Source: Acinetobacter sp. ANC 4178 (GTDB lineage Bacteria; Pseudomonadota; Gammaproteobacteria; Pseudomonadales; Moraxellaceae). From it: a DNA stretch of 64,000 bases. Below, one piece after another: positions 34,651-43,752 of the stretch. The position numbers and the translations under genes were made by a program. The notes below the pieces were generated by a model, which ran no database searches, was not told the origin of the DNA, and saw only the letters and a program-made list of their open reading frames with translations. Each line of letters begins with the position of its first letter. The stretch's first letter is position 1. The stretch covers positions 372,001 to 436,000 of the forward strand of contig NZ_SJOD01000001.1 of NCBI RefSeq assembly GCF_004331175.1. Reading direction: 5' to 3'.

Positions 34651-35709
34651 TTAAACATCTAGCAAATTAATTTGCTCAACTTGAACATCAAGCATGGTTT
34701 GACCCTCGCTTAATAGTAGATTGAAATAGTTTTCAACTACTTGGGCCTGTTCTGCTGTACTTTCAACTTTGTACATATTCTGACGAAATTCATTACTTGC
34801 GCGTAGTCCTTTGGTATACCAAGCAATATGCTTACGTGCAATGCGGCAGCCCGAATATTCACCATAAAATTGATATAGTTCAATAAGATGTCCCAGTAAT
34901 ACTTCTTTAACCTCAGCAATGTCTGGTGCTGCCAAGTGCTGGCCAGTTGTTAAATAATGCGCAATTTCTCTAAAAATCCAAGGTCGACCCTGTGCCGCGC
35001 GTCCAATCATAATTGCATCTGCACCAGTATAATCCAATACGTATTTGGCTTTTTCAGGACTATCAATATCACCATTGGCAATCACTGGAATATTCAGCAA
35101 CTGTTTGACTTCTTTGATTAAATCATAGCGTGCGGTATTTAAATACATGTCCTCACGAGTACGCCCATGCAATGCCAAAGCAGCAACACCTGCTTGCTCG
35201 GCTCTTTGCGCCACACGTAATATATTTTCATGACCATTTAAAAAGCCCAAACGCGTTTTGAGCGTGACTGGTACATCCACTGCAGCAACCACTTCATCTA
35301 AAATTCGTGCGACCAAATCTTCATCTTGTAATAAAGCAGAACCAGCCAACTTATTACAAACTTTCTTGGCAGGACACCCCATATTAATATCGACGATTTG
35401 TGCCCCATTTGCGACTTGGTAACGTGCCGCCTCTGCCAAATCTTTTGGATCTGAACCCGCGATTTGTGCTGAAATTGGGGCTAGTTCTCCATCAAAATTA
35501 GCTCGATATAAGCTTTTTTTGCTCATACGCAAGGTTTTATCCGCAGTCATCATTTCACTGACTGCATGCCCTGCACCAAAGTATTTACAAAGTGTACGAA
35601 ATGGGCGATCGGTCACACCTGCCATAGGAGCGACCCAAAGTTTTTTATCTATTGATTTATCAAACAATTCCTGAATAGTGTTGTTTTGACTCAATTTCTT
35701 AAACCTCAT
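34651..35709 (-). CDS. dusB: tRNA-dihydrouridine synthase B
   Basis: This FMN enzyme reduces uridine in the tRNA D-loop. Seen are VAPMAGVTDRPFR at the N-terminus, QIAGSDPKDLAEAARY, the catalytic Cys in VDINMGCPAKKVCNKLAGSALL, the barrel segment TLKTRLGFLNGHENIL, LHGRTRE and IANGDIDSP, and the DUS signature MIGRAAQGRPWIF. The C-terminal helical domain ends the 352 residues. In enterobacteria dusB precedes fis; no fis gene follows here. The first 20 residues are longer than usual and an inner start cannot be excluded. Confidence 0.95.
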   Translation of the reverse strand: MRFKKLSQNNTIQELFDKSIDKKLWVAPMAGVTDRPFRTLCKYFGAGHAVSEMMTADKTLRMSKKSLYRANFDGELAPISAQIAGSDPKDLAEAARYQVANGAQIVDINMGCPAKKVCNKLAGSALLQDEDLVARILDEVVAAVDVPVTLKTRLGFLNGHENILRVAQRAEQAGVAALALHGRTREDMYLNTARYDLIKEVKQLLNIPVIANGDIDSPEKAKYVLDYTGADAIMIGRAAQGRPWIFREIAHYLTTGQHLAAPDIAEVKEVLLGHLIELYQFYGEYSGCRIARKHIAWYTKGLRASNEFRQNMYKVESTAEQAQVVENYFNLLLSEGQTMLDVQVEQINLLDV

Positions 35710-36458
35710 TTAACTTTGTTTAATCGCTTCTAGTTGACGGTCAATAAACCTTTGTTTCACCCTATTGCACCTTATAAAAGTTATGGAGCAATAAGGGTAA
35801 GCACTAAACTTCAACTTATGAATGGTACAGGACGCTCTAGAACTCGGTTCAGCGCAAAACCTACCCACGCTTAGACATCAAGAACTTTCAGTAAAAAAAT
35901 CACTAGCAGATGAGTGGATACAATGAACTGAAATAGAAATTGAATTAAATTCAGAAAAAAATGATTAACCTAGAGGCTAGGTTTACACACAAAAATTTCA
36001 GAATTAATTGATCAATACTTGGATGAGACAGATAGTTTGGCTAGAACAAAAACAGGCGCTTTAAAATTCAGTACTAGTTTAGAGATTTCAGAGAAAAATA
36101 TCTATTCATTAACGTGACAAGATTTTTAAGCGCTTGTTATCGCATAGCATAAAAGTGATCCTGTGACATGTTATCAAACCCCTTGATGAATTTGAGACAA
36201 TCACATGTATTTATGAGGAACCCAAAGCCCCAATCTGGTGAACCTGTTTCTAAAAAAGAGACTCACGCTCGCATGTTAGAACCTGCTTAGTTAAATTAAC
36301 CGCTTGTTTCAGTGGAAAATTAAAACTATCTATGGATTTAACCAGACCTTGTCCACTATTGCTATTCATGATTTTGGACATGGAATATTCCAAATACAGC
36401 AAAAATCTACCAATCACAAAAGATGAAGATTAACTTCACTTTACATACAACTTTCAAA
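35710..36458. other. Gene-poor stretch with possible eroded coding sequence
   Basis: About 750 bases without a supported gene. Short open stretches interrupted by stops are present, for example around 35818-35880, one near 35993-36117 reading SELIDQYLDETDSLART-like residues, and one near 36209-36290. These could be remnants of genes or insertion sequences, but I cannot name a parent. No inverted terminal repeats were recognised. Confidence 0.4.
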
Positions 36459-37436
36459 TTATTTATTAGCGGTATAACCAATCAAAATTTTAACTTTTAA
36501 GTTTTCAATATCTTCTTTTGATAAACCTAAACCTTTGGTCGCGTACTGATCAATACTGCCATAAACCTTAATTACTTCATCATATTGAGCTTTGAAGAAC
36601 TCTTCACGAACATCTAGTGCAGGTCGGAAGATATTTGCCGCGGCTTCACCCTGAGTGCTCACCATATATTGATACATCGCATTAACACGATCAGCCGTGT
36701 ATTCATTGGTTAATAAATAATCTTTGATGGCATCATTATAACTCATCCCCAGAAGTAACTGAATCGTTGCAGTCAACCAACCCGTTCTGTCCTTACCAGC
36801 AGTACAATGAAAAACCTGTACCCCATCTGTATAAATCAAGCTATTGATTGCAGCACCATAACGTTGTTGAGCACCTTCATCATGGGCAGCCATGTTTGCT
36901 ACTGAACTACCGAATATATTGATCATATCTTCTGGTGTATTAATCCCTGGAGGTAATGCGCTATCTGAAGTACCTGCAATGTTAATCATGACGATATTGG
37001 TCTCTGGACTTAAAATATCTGGACTTTTTTCTCGCTCTGAATTCGTCCTTAAGTCATACACAGTTTGAATTTTTAATGATTTTAAGGTCTCTAAATCTGT
37101 TTCATTGAGAGGCAAATAGTTAGAGCGATAGATAAGACCTCGTCTTAATTTTAAACCATCAGTATTGACATAGTTTGTTGAAATACTATTGCCAGAAATA
37201 TCTCGAAAATTATCAGCCATCATAATTTTGGGCGTATCAGCCAAATATAAGCTCGGATCATTCGTCTTACTACCCAAATTATCAACAGCAGTATTATTCG
37301 AATTATTTGAACCATTCGATGTATTTGAACTCTCACCATCACACCCTGTAAGCAATACAGCGCCTACAATAATTGGAATGAATAAACTTCTTTTAATACA
37401 TGTTAATAATAGATTTGATTTTAACGATTCATTCAT
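36459..37436 (-). CDS. Lipoprotein tyrosine phosphatase (Y_phosphatase3)
   Basis: The signal peptide ends in lipobox LTGC (near residue 32), followed by a Ser/Asn-rich linker. The catalytic domain shows the protein tyrosine/serine phosphatase loop HCTAGKDRTGW (CX5R, Cys near 209), preceded by FRDISG and the RRGLIYRSN and VYDLRTNSER blocks typical of Pfam Y_phosphatase3. The mature enzyme would be anchored outside the cytoplasm. It lies alone in an AT-rich, gene-poor stretch, which suggests acquisition. Relatives are known as virulence-linked phosphatases in other bacteria; the substrate here is unknown. Confidence 0.85.
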   Translation of the reverse strand: MNESLKSNLLLTCIKRSLFIPIIVGAVLLTGCDGESSNTSNGSNNSNNTAVDNLGSKTNDPSLYLADTPKIMMADNFRDISGNSISTNYVNTDGLKLRRGLIYRSNYLPLNETDLETLKSLKIQTVYDLRTNSEREKSPDILSPETNIVMINIAGTSDSALPPGINTPEDMINIFGSSVANMAAHDEGAQQRYGAAINSLIYTDGVQVFHCTAGKDRTGWLTATIQLLLGMSYNDAIKDYLLTNEYTADRVNAMYQYMVSTQGEAAANIFRPALDVREEFFKAQYDEVIKVYGSIDQYATKGLGLSKEDIENLKVKILIGYTANK

Positions 37437-38253
37437 GAGCTTTCGTATTCGAGTCAGTTGAATTTAGGAAAGCCGTATTGTTCTGAATGAACATTACATT
37501 TAAATGAATACGCCAATAAAATTATAAATTTTAGTTATTAATTTTTAACGATTTTTTTAAATTATGCGACATAATTAGCTATTATTTTAAAAGAAAGTAA
37601 AATGGTACAAAATTCGATCTACTTCTAATTCTGTAAAATATTCGGGCTATAAAAGATAATTTTATCAATAATTTCTAAAACCAAATAGAATGATAGAAGC
37701 ACAAGAATTATTCCGTGAACTATCGGTTTCCATTTTTCTATTTTAAATATTAATTTTGTAATATTTCCCAACTATTATCCGCATCATACAAGATAAATAC
37801 GGCTTTCAGATGTTTATTAAAGTATATGATATTGTTATAAATATTAATTTAATTCAATATATTGAAATTAAAAATTAAGCACCTCTAAGTGTTGTCATTC
37901 ATTTCAATATAGGGAGTGTGAAAAGAATCAAGTTTAAAAATATTGATAGTTTGAATGAGTTTTTGGAACGGTTTGAGTTAAAAGACTAATTTATTATTCA
38001 AGTTATATACCGACATTGCTTTACTACCCAAAGTGGGCTTTTAAACATGCAGAGTTATATATAGTTTCTAAGTACTTGCTCCATTTAAATAAGACATAAA
38101 GCTGATAAACAGGTCAAGTCAATAAAAATGATGTTAAAGCATCTGAAATAACAATTCAATTTCTACAGATATTTATTTCAAATCAAACAATTAAATAAAC
38201 TGTGTTATATCAACCGAATAGAAAGTATATAATACTCCTAATAAAAGTAATAC
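37437..38253. other. AT-rich gene-poor region
   Basis: Roughly 800 bases of very AT-rich DNA. The only frame with a ribosome-like site is a 23-residue one at 37918-37989 (GTG start, AGGGAG just before it) coding for a charged peptide; I do not count it as a gene. No repeat, tRNA or insertion sequence end was recognised. Promoters for the phosphatase (leftward) and cytochrome (rightward) should lie at its edges. Confidence 0.45.
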
Positions 38254-38265
38254 ATGAGAAATTCT

Positions 38266-38775
38266 ATGATTACATCAAAACCCAAATTTCCTCAACCCGT
38301 CATATTTATGCATTGGATAACTTTATGTTTTGTATTAATTGCATACTTTACTAGTAAGAGCCCTATTCAGGATCAGCTACTTGGTCAAACACATGTTATC
38401 GCTGGTATTGCCGTTTTTATTTTTTTCTTTATCCGTATTTTTTTATATATCCGCTTTAAAACTCAATTTCCTGAAACTCCCTTTATATCTACAGTACAAG
38501 AAAAAGCCTTTAAATTAATGAAGCTATGTTTATATTTATGCTTATTTATTGTGCCTTTTTTAGGCTGGTTGACGTTGTCAGCAACTCAAACACATTTCAG
38601 TTTATTTGGCGTGGATTTACCTCTAATACAATTGCCAAAAAACTTTGGTCTTGGCGAAATTCATCAAGTTATTGCTAATATTTTTATTACTTTGATTGGA
38701 CTACACGCCTTGGCAGCTCTATTTCATCATTTTATTTTAAAGGATGATGTTTTAAAAAGTATGCGATTAAAATAG
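38266..38775 (+). CDS. Cytochrome b561 family protein
   Basis: This four-span membrane protein has about 169 residues, matching the bacterial cytochrome b561 (CybB) family. Candidate haem ligands are His in FMHWITL (span 1), His in QTHVIAG (span 2) and the His residues of EIHQVIANIF and GLHALAALFHH (spans 3-4). Such proteins move electrons from the quinone pool, often to superoxide. The inner ATG is preferred since GAGAAA lies about seven bases upstream; an ATG four codons earlier is also in frame. It stands alone in a gene-poor region. Confidence 0.88.
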   Translation: MITSKPKFPQPVIFMHWITLCFVLIAYFTSKSPIQDQLLGQTHVIAGIAVFIFFFIRIFLYIRFKTQFPETPFISTVQEKAFKLMKLCLYLCLFIVPFLGWLTLSATQTHFSLFGVDLPLIQLPKNFGLGEIHQVIANIFITLIGLHALAALFHHFILKDDVLKSMRLK

Positions 38776-39078
38776 AAGCTAAGCGTAAAAAAATTTAACG
38801 TACAAACCGCCTGAACAACATTCATTTCAATAACTTTACGAAAGTACCTTTAGCTCAGGAAAGAATTCAATAGCTTGAAGCAAAGATTGATATGCATCAG
38901 CGCGGCTATCGTAAATCTAGAAAACCACATGATGTCAAAAAATGGGGAAATGCATGATTCTAAATTTTAAAGATCCATGCTGAGTGAGATAGACGATTAC
39001 TGATGCTATAACAGCTCTCATCGCGGAATGTGTGTGACCGATATACAATGTTGTTAACAATCTAATAGGTTCAAATTT

Positions 39079-39106
39079 AAACTCGGATTTACGCAAATCC
39101 GAGTTT
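39079..39106. terminator. Hairpin beyond the APE operon end
   Basis: A perfect 12-bp stem, AAACTCGGATTT with AAATCCGAGTTT, encloses the loop ACGC. It lies 71 bases past the last gene of the leftward operon and is probably its terminator, although the T-run is interrupted. Confidence 0.6.
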
Positions 39107-39125
39107 AAACAATCTAAAAAACTAA

Positions 39126-39155
39126 TTTTCTATACGTGATGTTTTCTATACGTGA
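39126..39155. repeat. Tandem 14-bp direct repeat
   Basis: TTTTCTATACGTGA occurs at 39126-39139 and again at 39142-39155, two bases apart. It lies between the operon end and its likely terminator. Function unknown; it may be a simple local duplication. Confidence 0.75.
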
Positions 39156-39176
39156 CGGTCAACGTTCCGTATTACT

Positions 39177-39611
39177 CTAGAATTTCACCAAGTCCCCTTT
39201 TAATGCTACACCTGCGAGCGCTGTACCTTTAGCGCATTGGTAAGTCGTCGTACTACGCGTTTCATTCGATTTATAGAAACTCACCAAATTGGTCACAGCA
39301 TTTGCACCATTGGCTTTGGCTGTATTTTGGAATTGGATCAGTGCTGAACGCAGTACATGATCGCATGACGTTTCCGCAGACTTGGCAAAACCATTGGTCT
39401 TTTTATTGGTCACTAAACCTTTTTCAATCACTTTACCGCCCGACTTAGTTCCTGCCAAATAAAACTTCACAGAACCATCAAGTGCACCATCTGCAACAGC
39501 GCGATTCACTGCTTCTTGAAACTTAAAATCATACATTTTATCGGCAGCTTGAGCTGATGCAATCGCACTTAAAGACAATACAGCGACTGCACAGATTTTT
39601 TTAAATAACAT
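39177..39611 (-). CDS. Small secreted protein often mis-named excinuclease subunit
   Basis: A cleavable signal peptide (cleavage after ASAQAA) precedes a mature part of about 122 residues. The pattern VKFYLAGTKSGGKVIEKGLVTNKKTN, then SCDHVLRSALIQFQNTAKANGANAV and ATNL/VSFYKSNE, belongs to a periplasmic family that databases mis-label excinuclease ATPase subunit. Two cysteines, in ETSCDH and TYQCAKG, may form a disulphide. It is not a nuclease. It is the last gene of the leftward pigment cluster, 18 bases after the ketosynthase gene, so it may help handle the product or may be unrelated. Confidence 0.75.
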   Translation of the reverse strand: MLFKKICAVAVLSLSAIASAQAADKMYDFKFQEAVNRAVADGALDGSVKFYLAGTKSGGKVIEKGLVTNKKTNGFAKSAETSCDHVLRSALIQFQNTAKANGANAVTNLVSFYKSNETRSTTTYQCAKGTALAGVALKGDLVKF

Positions 39612-39629
39612 TGTTCTACCCTTATCTTA

Positions 39630-40850
39630 TTAGACACGTTTAAAAATCAAGGAGGTATTAATCCCCCCAAAAGCAAAATTGTTGCTCATCATAATTTGCG
39701 TTTCTGCTGAACGCATACCTGAAACAATATAATCTAAATCACCACAAGCACTGTCAATCTGATCTAAATTTAACGTAGGGACCAACTGATTGCGATGCAT
39801 CATCTCAATACTCAGCCACGCCTCAATAGCACCACAAGCCCCAAGTGTATGCCCAAAATAACTTTTTAATGAGCTGATTGGTTTTTTACCCAAGATACGT
39901 GCAGTCGCTTGTGATTCAGCAATATCGCCCTGATCAGTCGAGGTACCGTGCGCATTGACATAATCAATATCCGCGGCAGTAAGCTGTGCGTCTTTCAGTG
40001 CAAACTGCATACAACGTCCCATCATTTCAGAATCAGGTCGCGTCACATGCTGACCATCGGTATTGCTCCCATAACCAACGATCTCGGCATAAATGGTCGC
40101 ACCACGTGCTTGAGCATGTTCATATTCTTCTAAAATGAGGCAACCTGCACCTTCTCCCACGACCAAACCATCTCGGTTCGCATCAAACGGACGCGGAGTT
40201 GTCTCTGGACGTTCATTTTGCACACTGGTCGCTAACAGTACATCGAACACGGCTGAACCTGCGGCACTCAATTCTTCTGCACCACCTGCAATCATTACGG
40301 TTTGCTTACCATATTTAATGGCTTCATAGGCCTGCCCAATGGCCATAGAACCTGAGGTACAGGCACTTGAAGTTGGCAACGTTAAACCTTTCAAACCAAA
40401 ATAGATGGTCATATTCACTGCACTGGTATGCGACATCATCCGAATATAAGTCGTCGCATTCATTTGGTTCATATTATTATCAATCAACATTGAACCAAAT
40501 TCACGTACAGCATCTACACTTCCCGCAGATGAACCAAACGCGACACCAGTTTCACCATTTTTTAAAATGTCATTATTTAACAAACCTGCATCTTCTAATG
40601 CTTTTTCAGCACAGACCACAGACATTAAAGCAACGCGCCCCATACCTCGAGTCACTTTGCGGTTAAAATGCTTAGGTACGGTAAAAGACTCGACTGGGCC
40701 GCCCAATTTACTGCGTAAATCGGGATAAATTTCCCAATCAGGCATATAACGAATGCCACTTTTGCCGTTTGCAAATTGTTCAAAAATTTGGTCCGCGGTT
40801 TCGCCTAAAGAGGTAATTCCAGACATTCCTGTCACAACAACACGTTTCAT
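39630..40850 (-). CDS. Beta-ketoacyl-ACP synthase, ApeO-like
   Basis: This 406-residue type II PKS/FAS ketosynthase elongates the polyene chain with malonyl units. The Cys-His-His triad is complete: Cys in TSSACTSGSMA, His in VNAHGTSTDQGD and His in SYFGHTLGACGAIE. The N-terminus RRVVVTGMSGITSLG-like is that of KAS II. In the APE pathway the main KS (ApeO) forms a heterodimer with the truncated KS-like chain-length factor ApeC, and a similar short KS is encoded at the other end of this operon. The start abuts the ketoreductase stop. Confidence 0.9.
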   Translation of the reverse strand: MKRVVVTGMSGITSLGETADQIFEQFANGKSGIRYMPDWEIYPDLRSKLGGPVESFTVPKHFNRKVTRGMGRVALMSVVCAEKALEDAGLLNNDILKNGETGVAFGSSAGSVDAVREFGSMLIDNNMNQMNATTYIRMMSHTSAVNMTIYFGLKGLTLPTSSACTSGSMAIGQAYEAIKYGKQTVMIAGGAEELSAAGSAVFDVLLATSVQNERPETTPRPFDANRDGLVVGEGAGCLILEEYEHAQARGATIYAEIVGYGSNTDGQHVTRPDSEMMGRCMQFALKDAQLTAADIDYVNAHGTSTDQGDIAESQATARILGKKPISSLKSYFGHTLGACGAIEAWLSIEMMHRNQLVPTLNLDQIDSACGDLDYIVSGMRSAETQIMMSNNFAFGGINTSLIFKRV

Positions 40851-41575
40851 TAGATCAGTCCCCCATTGACTGAAATCACTTGGCGGGTGATATAACTGGC
40901 ATCATCACTACATAAAAACTTCACGGCTTTAGCCACTTCTTCCACTTGCCCCATGCGTTGCATTGGAATCATTTTTAAAGCATGTTCCTTCACTTCTTCA
41001 GTCACCATTTCAGTTTCAATCAAGCCGGGAGCTACACAGTTCACTGTGATTTTACGTTTTGCTAACTCTAGTGCCAGTGCTTTAGTCGCACCAATCAGCC
41101 CTGCTTTGGCAGCACTATAGTTCACCTGACCACGGTTACCCATGATTCCAGACACTGAAGACAAGGTCACAATACGTCCGCCCTTTTTCAAGCGGATCAT
41201 CGGCATCATCAGGGGTTTCAGCACATTATAAAAACCGTTCAGAGAGGTCGAAACCACGTCATCCCAGTCTTCATCGGTCAATGCTGGGAAAGCACCATCA
41301 CGGGTCAGCCCTGCATTCAGCACCACTCCATAAAAAGCACCATGCTCTGCCATATCTTGCTCCAAAATGACGGCAATATTTTCACGCTCATTCACATCAA
41401 ACATCAATACATGGCTCGCTTGTCCAAGCGCTTGAATCTCCTGAGCCACTGCTTCGGCCTCAGACTGTCTTGAGCGGGCATGGATCGTGACATCAAAGCC
41501 TGCCTTTGCCAACTCTAGAGCAATCGCTTTGCCTATTCCACGACTCGAACCCGTGACTAAAATTCTTCTGTTCAC
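40850..41575 (-). CDS. 3-ketoacyl-ACP reductase, ApeQ-like
   Basis: This SDR-family reductase of 241 residues has the cofactor motif TGSSRGIGKAIA, NAG at LNAGLTRDG, and catalytic Ser-Tyr-Lys in SSVSGIMGNRGQVNYSAAKAG, as in FabG. It reduces the beta-keto group after each elongation round. It overlaps the start of the KS gene by one base and the dehydratase gene end by four, so translation of this block is coupled. Confidence 0.92.
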   Translation of the reverse strand: MNRRILVTGSSRGIGKAIALELAKAGFDVTIHARSRQSEAEAVAQEIQALGQASHVLMFDVNERENIAVILEQDMAEHGAFYGVVLNAGLTRDGAFPALTDEDWDDVVSTSLNGFYNVLKPLMMPMIRLKKGGRIVTLSSVSGIMGNRGQVNYSAAKAGLIGATKALALELAKRKITVNCVAPGLIETEMVTEEVKEHALKMIPMQRMGQVEEVAKAVKFLCSDDASYITRQVISVNGGLI

Positions 41576-42009
41576 ACTAATTTTCCAATAATTTCATTCA
41601 TATTTTCAGGCTCAAAGACACTCAACATGGCACTGAACCGATGTTCTTGATATTCAATTTCACAATGAAACTGCCCTAAACCTTCGTGTAGATAACTTTG
41701 TTCGACCCGAATCCGCACGGTTGTGCCCAAACTAAAATAGGCACAAGGCAACTGCATTTTACGCGTTCCCAATAAAAAACCAATTTTCGGTGGCAATCCT
41801 TGAGTTTGTCCTTTATAGCCTGCATAGACACTGATGGTCTGAGCCATCAGCTCAATGCTGCTCCATGTGGGCAAGCCTTCTGGCTCACAAAACATCAAAT
41901 CCGGTGTGATGTGAAGTTCTGCAATAGCAAACTCATCATTCGCTTCAATGAGATGGCTCACGAAAACCATGGGTTTTTCGTGCGGAATAAACTGTACTGC
42001 ATCCATCAT
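41572..42009 (-). CDS. Hotdog-fold 3-hydroxyacyl-ACP dehydratase, ApeP-like
   Basis: This 145-residue hotdog protein has the helix GLPTWSSIELMAQTISVYAGY, preceded by ELHITPDLMFCEPEG. Those carry the position of the catalytic acid of FabZ-like dehydratases, though the exact His-Glu pair is not obvious. In APE synthesis ApeP works as a heterodimer with ApeI, and an ApeI-like domain occurs fused to the ligase in this cluster. Removing water each cycle without enoyl reduction gives the conjugated polyene. Confidence 0.85.
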   Translation of the reverse strand: MMDAVQFIPHEKPMVFVSHLIEANDEFAIAELHITPDLMFCEPEGLPTWSSIELMAQTISVYAGYKGQTQGLPPKIGFLLGTRKMQLPCAYFSLGTTVRIRVEQSYLHEGLGQFHCEIEYQEHRFSAMLSVFEPENMNEIIGKLV

Positions 42010-43202
42010 GGCAAAGCTGTTCCCAAAATTAGACTAATATTGCTACCGCCAAACGCAAATGAATTACTCATGACATAACGTATTGGCGCTGTTAAATTAG
42101 GATCGAGCACATAATTTTGCTTAGCCAAAGTTTCATCCAATTCACCGGCATGATGTAGCGGTAACCATGATTGATCTAATAAAACCTGTTGGCAAATAAA
42201 GGCTTCGATTGCACCCGCCGCCCCTAGACAATGTCCTGTTTTATGTTTGGTACTACTGAGTGCCACTGTGTTGTCTGAAAACACTGTCTGTACCGCCTTA
42301 ATCTCCATCGCATCATTTTGCGGCGTAGAAGTCCCATGTAAATTTAAATAGCCGATATCATGGGCTTTAAGCTGTGCCATATCTAATGCTTTTTGCATCG
42401 CGTCAGCAGCGCCTTGCCCTTCTGGATGGGGTGCTGAAATATGCCATGCATCCATTGACTCACCACTCGATAGTAACATCACAGGTGCAGGTGCTTTCGA
42501 CAATAAGAAGAGTCCTGCGGCTTCACCAATATTGATGCCATCACGATTAGCACCACAAGGCTGACAAATCCCGCTCGATAAGCTTTCTAAACTATCAAAA
42601 CCATTTAAGGTAAGTTTACATAGCGTATCCACGCCTCCAACCAACACAGCATCGGCCAAATCGGCATTCAGCAGACGTTGCCCCGCCGCCATCGCTTTGG
42701 CTACCGAGGAACAGGCGGTAGAAATGGTATAGGCAGGCCCTTCCCAGCCCAAATACTGTTGTAAGGCTTTCGCCAAACTGCCCATTTCCTGTTTCTGATG
42801 CTGTACAGACTGCGGCACTGGCTGTTGAAACTGGTCTTTTAAGACAGACTCATTATCCGCAATTCCTGACGTTGACGTGCCTATGATTACTGCAAGACGA
42901 TGTTTCGAAAACTGTGCAGTATAGGCACGAATCTCTGTTTCAATTTGTGCCAAAGCCGTCAAGGCAAAACGTAAATTACGCGAATCGGTAATGCTCAAAA
43001 CTTCAGGAATGTCTTGAATCAAGGTTTGATCAGCAGCACCTACCCATACCGTACGCCTAGCAATCAGATCCTCTCGTTGCGACAAGGTATTTTCGGTGCT
43101 TGTTAATGCATGTTGAAGCTCAGCGGGATTTTGCCCCAAAGCCGACAGCGCCGCACTGAACTGAATACCAACGGCTGAAGCATTCTGTACATTTTTAGTC
43201 AT
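42006..43202 (-). CDS. Second beta-ketoacyl-ACP synthase, ApeR-like
   Basis: This ketosynthase of about 398 residues has Cys in TISTACSSVAKAM, His in LNLHGTSTPQND and His in KHKTGHCLGAAGAIE, so it should be active. It may start the chain by joining the aryl starter to malonyl-ACP, the role suggested for ApeR. ATG at 43202 is preferred; it overlaps the lipoprotein stop by eight bases and has AAGGCG upstream. An ATG six codons earlier is possible. Its C-terminal SNSFAFGGSNISLILG is the usual KS end. Confidence 0.9.
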   Translation of the reverse strand: MTKNVQNASAVGIQFSAALSALGQNPAELQHALTSTENTLSQREDLIARRTVWVGAADQTLIQDIPEVLSITDSRNLRFALTALAQIETEIRAYTAQFSKHRLAVIIGTSTSGIADNESVLKDQFQQPVPQSVQHQKQEMGSLAKALQQYLGWEGPAYTISTACSSVAKAMAAGQRLLNADLADAVLVGGVDTLCKLTLNGFDSLESLSSGICQPCGANRDGINIGEAAGLFLLSKAPAPVMLLSSGESMDAWHISAPHPEGQGAADAMQKALDMAQLKAHDIGYLNLHGTSTPQNDAMEIKAVQTVFSDNTVALSSTKHKTGHCLGAAGAIEAFICQQVLLDQSWLPLHHAGELDETLAKQNYVLDPNLTAPIRYVMSNSFAFGGSNISLILGTALP

Positions 43203-43752
43203 GATGGTCGCCTTGATCATCTTCTAAAGTATTGCTCACCGCGCTGATCACCATTTGATACGGCACTTGCAAATTATCCAGCTCAATTGCCCCCTCTTTT
43301 TGTTGAATTTTCAACACGGGCTGTTGCTGTATATAAATGGTATCATCTTTCTGTACTACAGCATTTTGAGCAGCATGTAATCCAGCAAAATTGGGATAGG
43401 TCGCATACAGAATATCGCGTACCACATAATCAAAAGGCAACAACTTCATCGGCTCAATACGCTGTTCAACTTTAACCTTTTGACCATCAAAACTGAGCTT
43501 AAACAACTGCTGCCCCGTAAGGCTGAGCGCCAACATATCAAGCGACTGTCCCCGTTGCTGTTGGTACAGTAAAAAACTAAAACTCTGGGTTTTCCACTGT
43601 ACTTCTATTTGATCTTGGCGCTGGTAATTTTGTGCCGCCCACTGTGGAGTCGCCAATCCTTGTGCTTTAGGGATCCAACTTTGGCAGGCACTACAGAGCA
43701 AAGCACTGGCTAAAACCCAACTGATGGTCTTTAAACACAGCTTAAGTTTCAT
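43195..43752 (-). CDS. DUF3261 lipoprotein, ApeN-like
   Basis: The signal peptide ends in the lipobox LCSAC (Cys about residue 23). The 160-residue mature domain reads as mostly beta (QFSFLLYQQQRGQSLDML, GQQLFKLSFDGQKV, YDYVVRDILYA-like), as in DUF3261 proteins that are nearly always found in APE clusters. It is probably an outer-membrane-facing lipoprotein aiding delivery of the polyene lipid, alongside the LolA-like and MMPL proteins. It overlaps both neighbours by a few bases. Confidence 0.85.
   Translation of the reverse strand: MKLKLCLKTISWVLASALLCSACQSWIPKAQGLATPQWAAQNYQRQDQIEVQWKTQSFSFLLYQQQRGQSLDMLALSLTGQQLFKLSFDGQKVKVEQRIEPMKLLPFDYVVRDILYATYPNFAGLHAAQNAVVQKDDTIYIQQQPVLKIQQKEGAIELDNLQVPYQMVISAVSNTLEDDQGDHHD

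Larger units (their letters stand above)
38776..39176. other. Intergenic region with possible gene remnant
   Basis: About 400 bases. A short broken frame around 38860-38957 reads like the end of a basic protein (KIDMHQRGYRKSRKPHDVKK) with an internal stop, so it may be a decayed gene. I do not recognise the parent. The right part holds a long hairpin and a tandem 14-bp repeat. Confidence 0.4.

Noticed and set aside
34651..35709. dusB-fis operon as in enterobacteria
   Set aside because: No fis-like frame follows dusB; a terminator shared with the convergent gene lies directly downstream.
37918..37989. 23-residue frame after AGGGAG
   Set aside because: The ribosome-like site is too close to the GTG, the peptide is very short, and no family is known.
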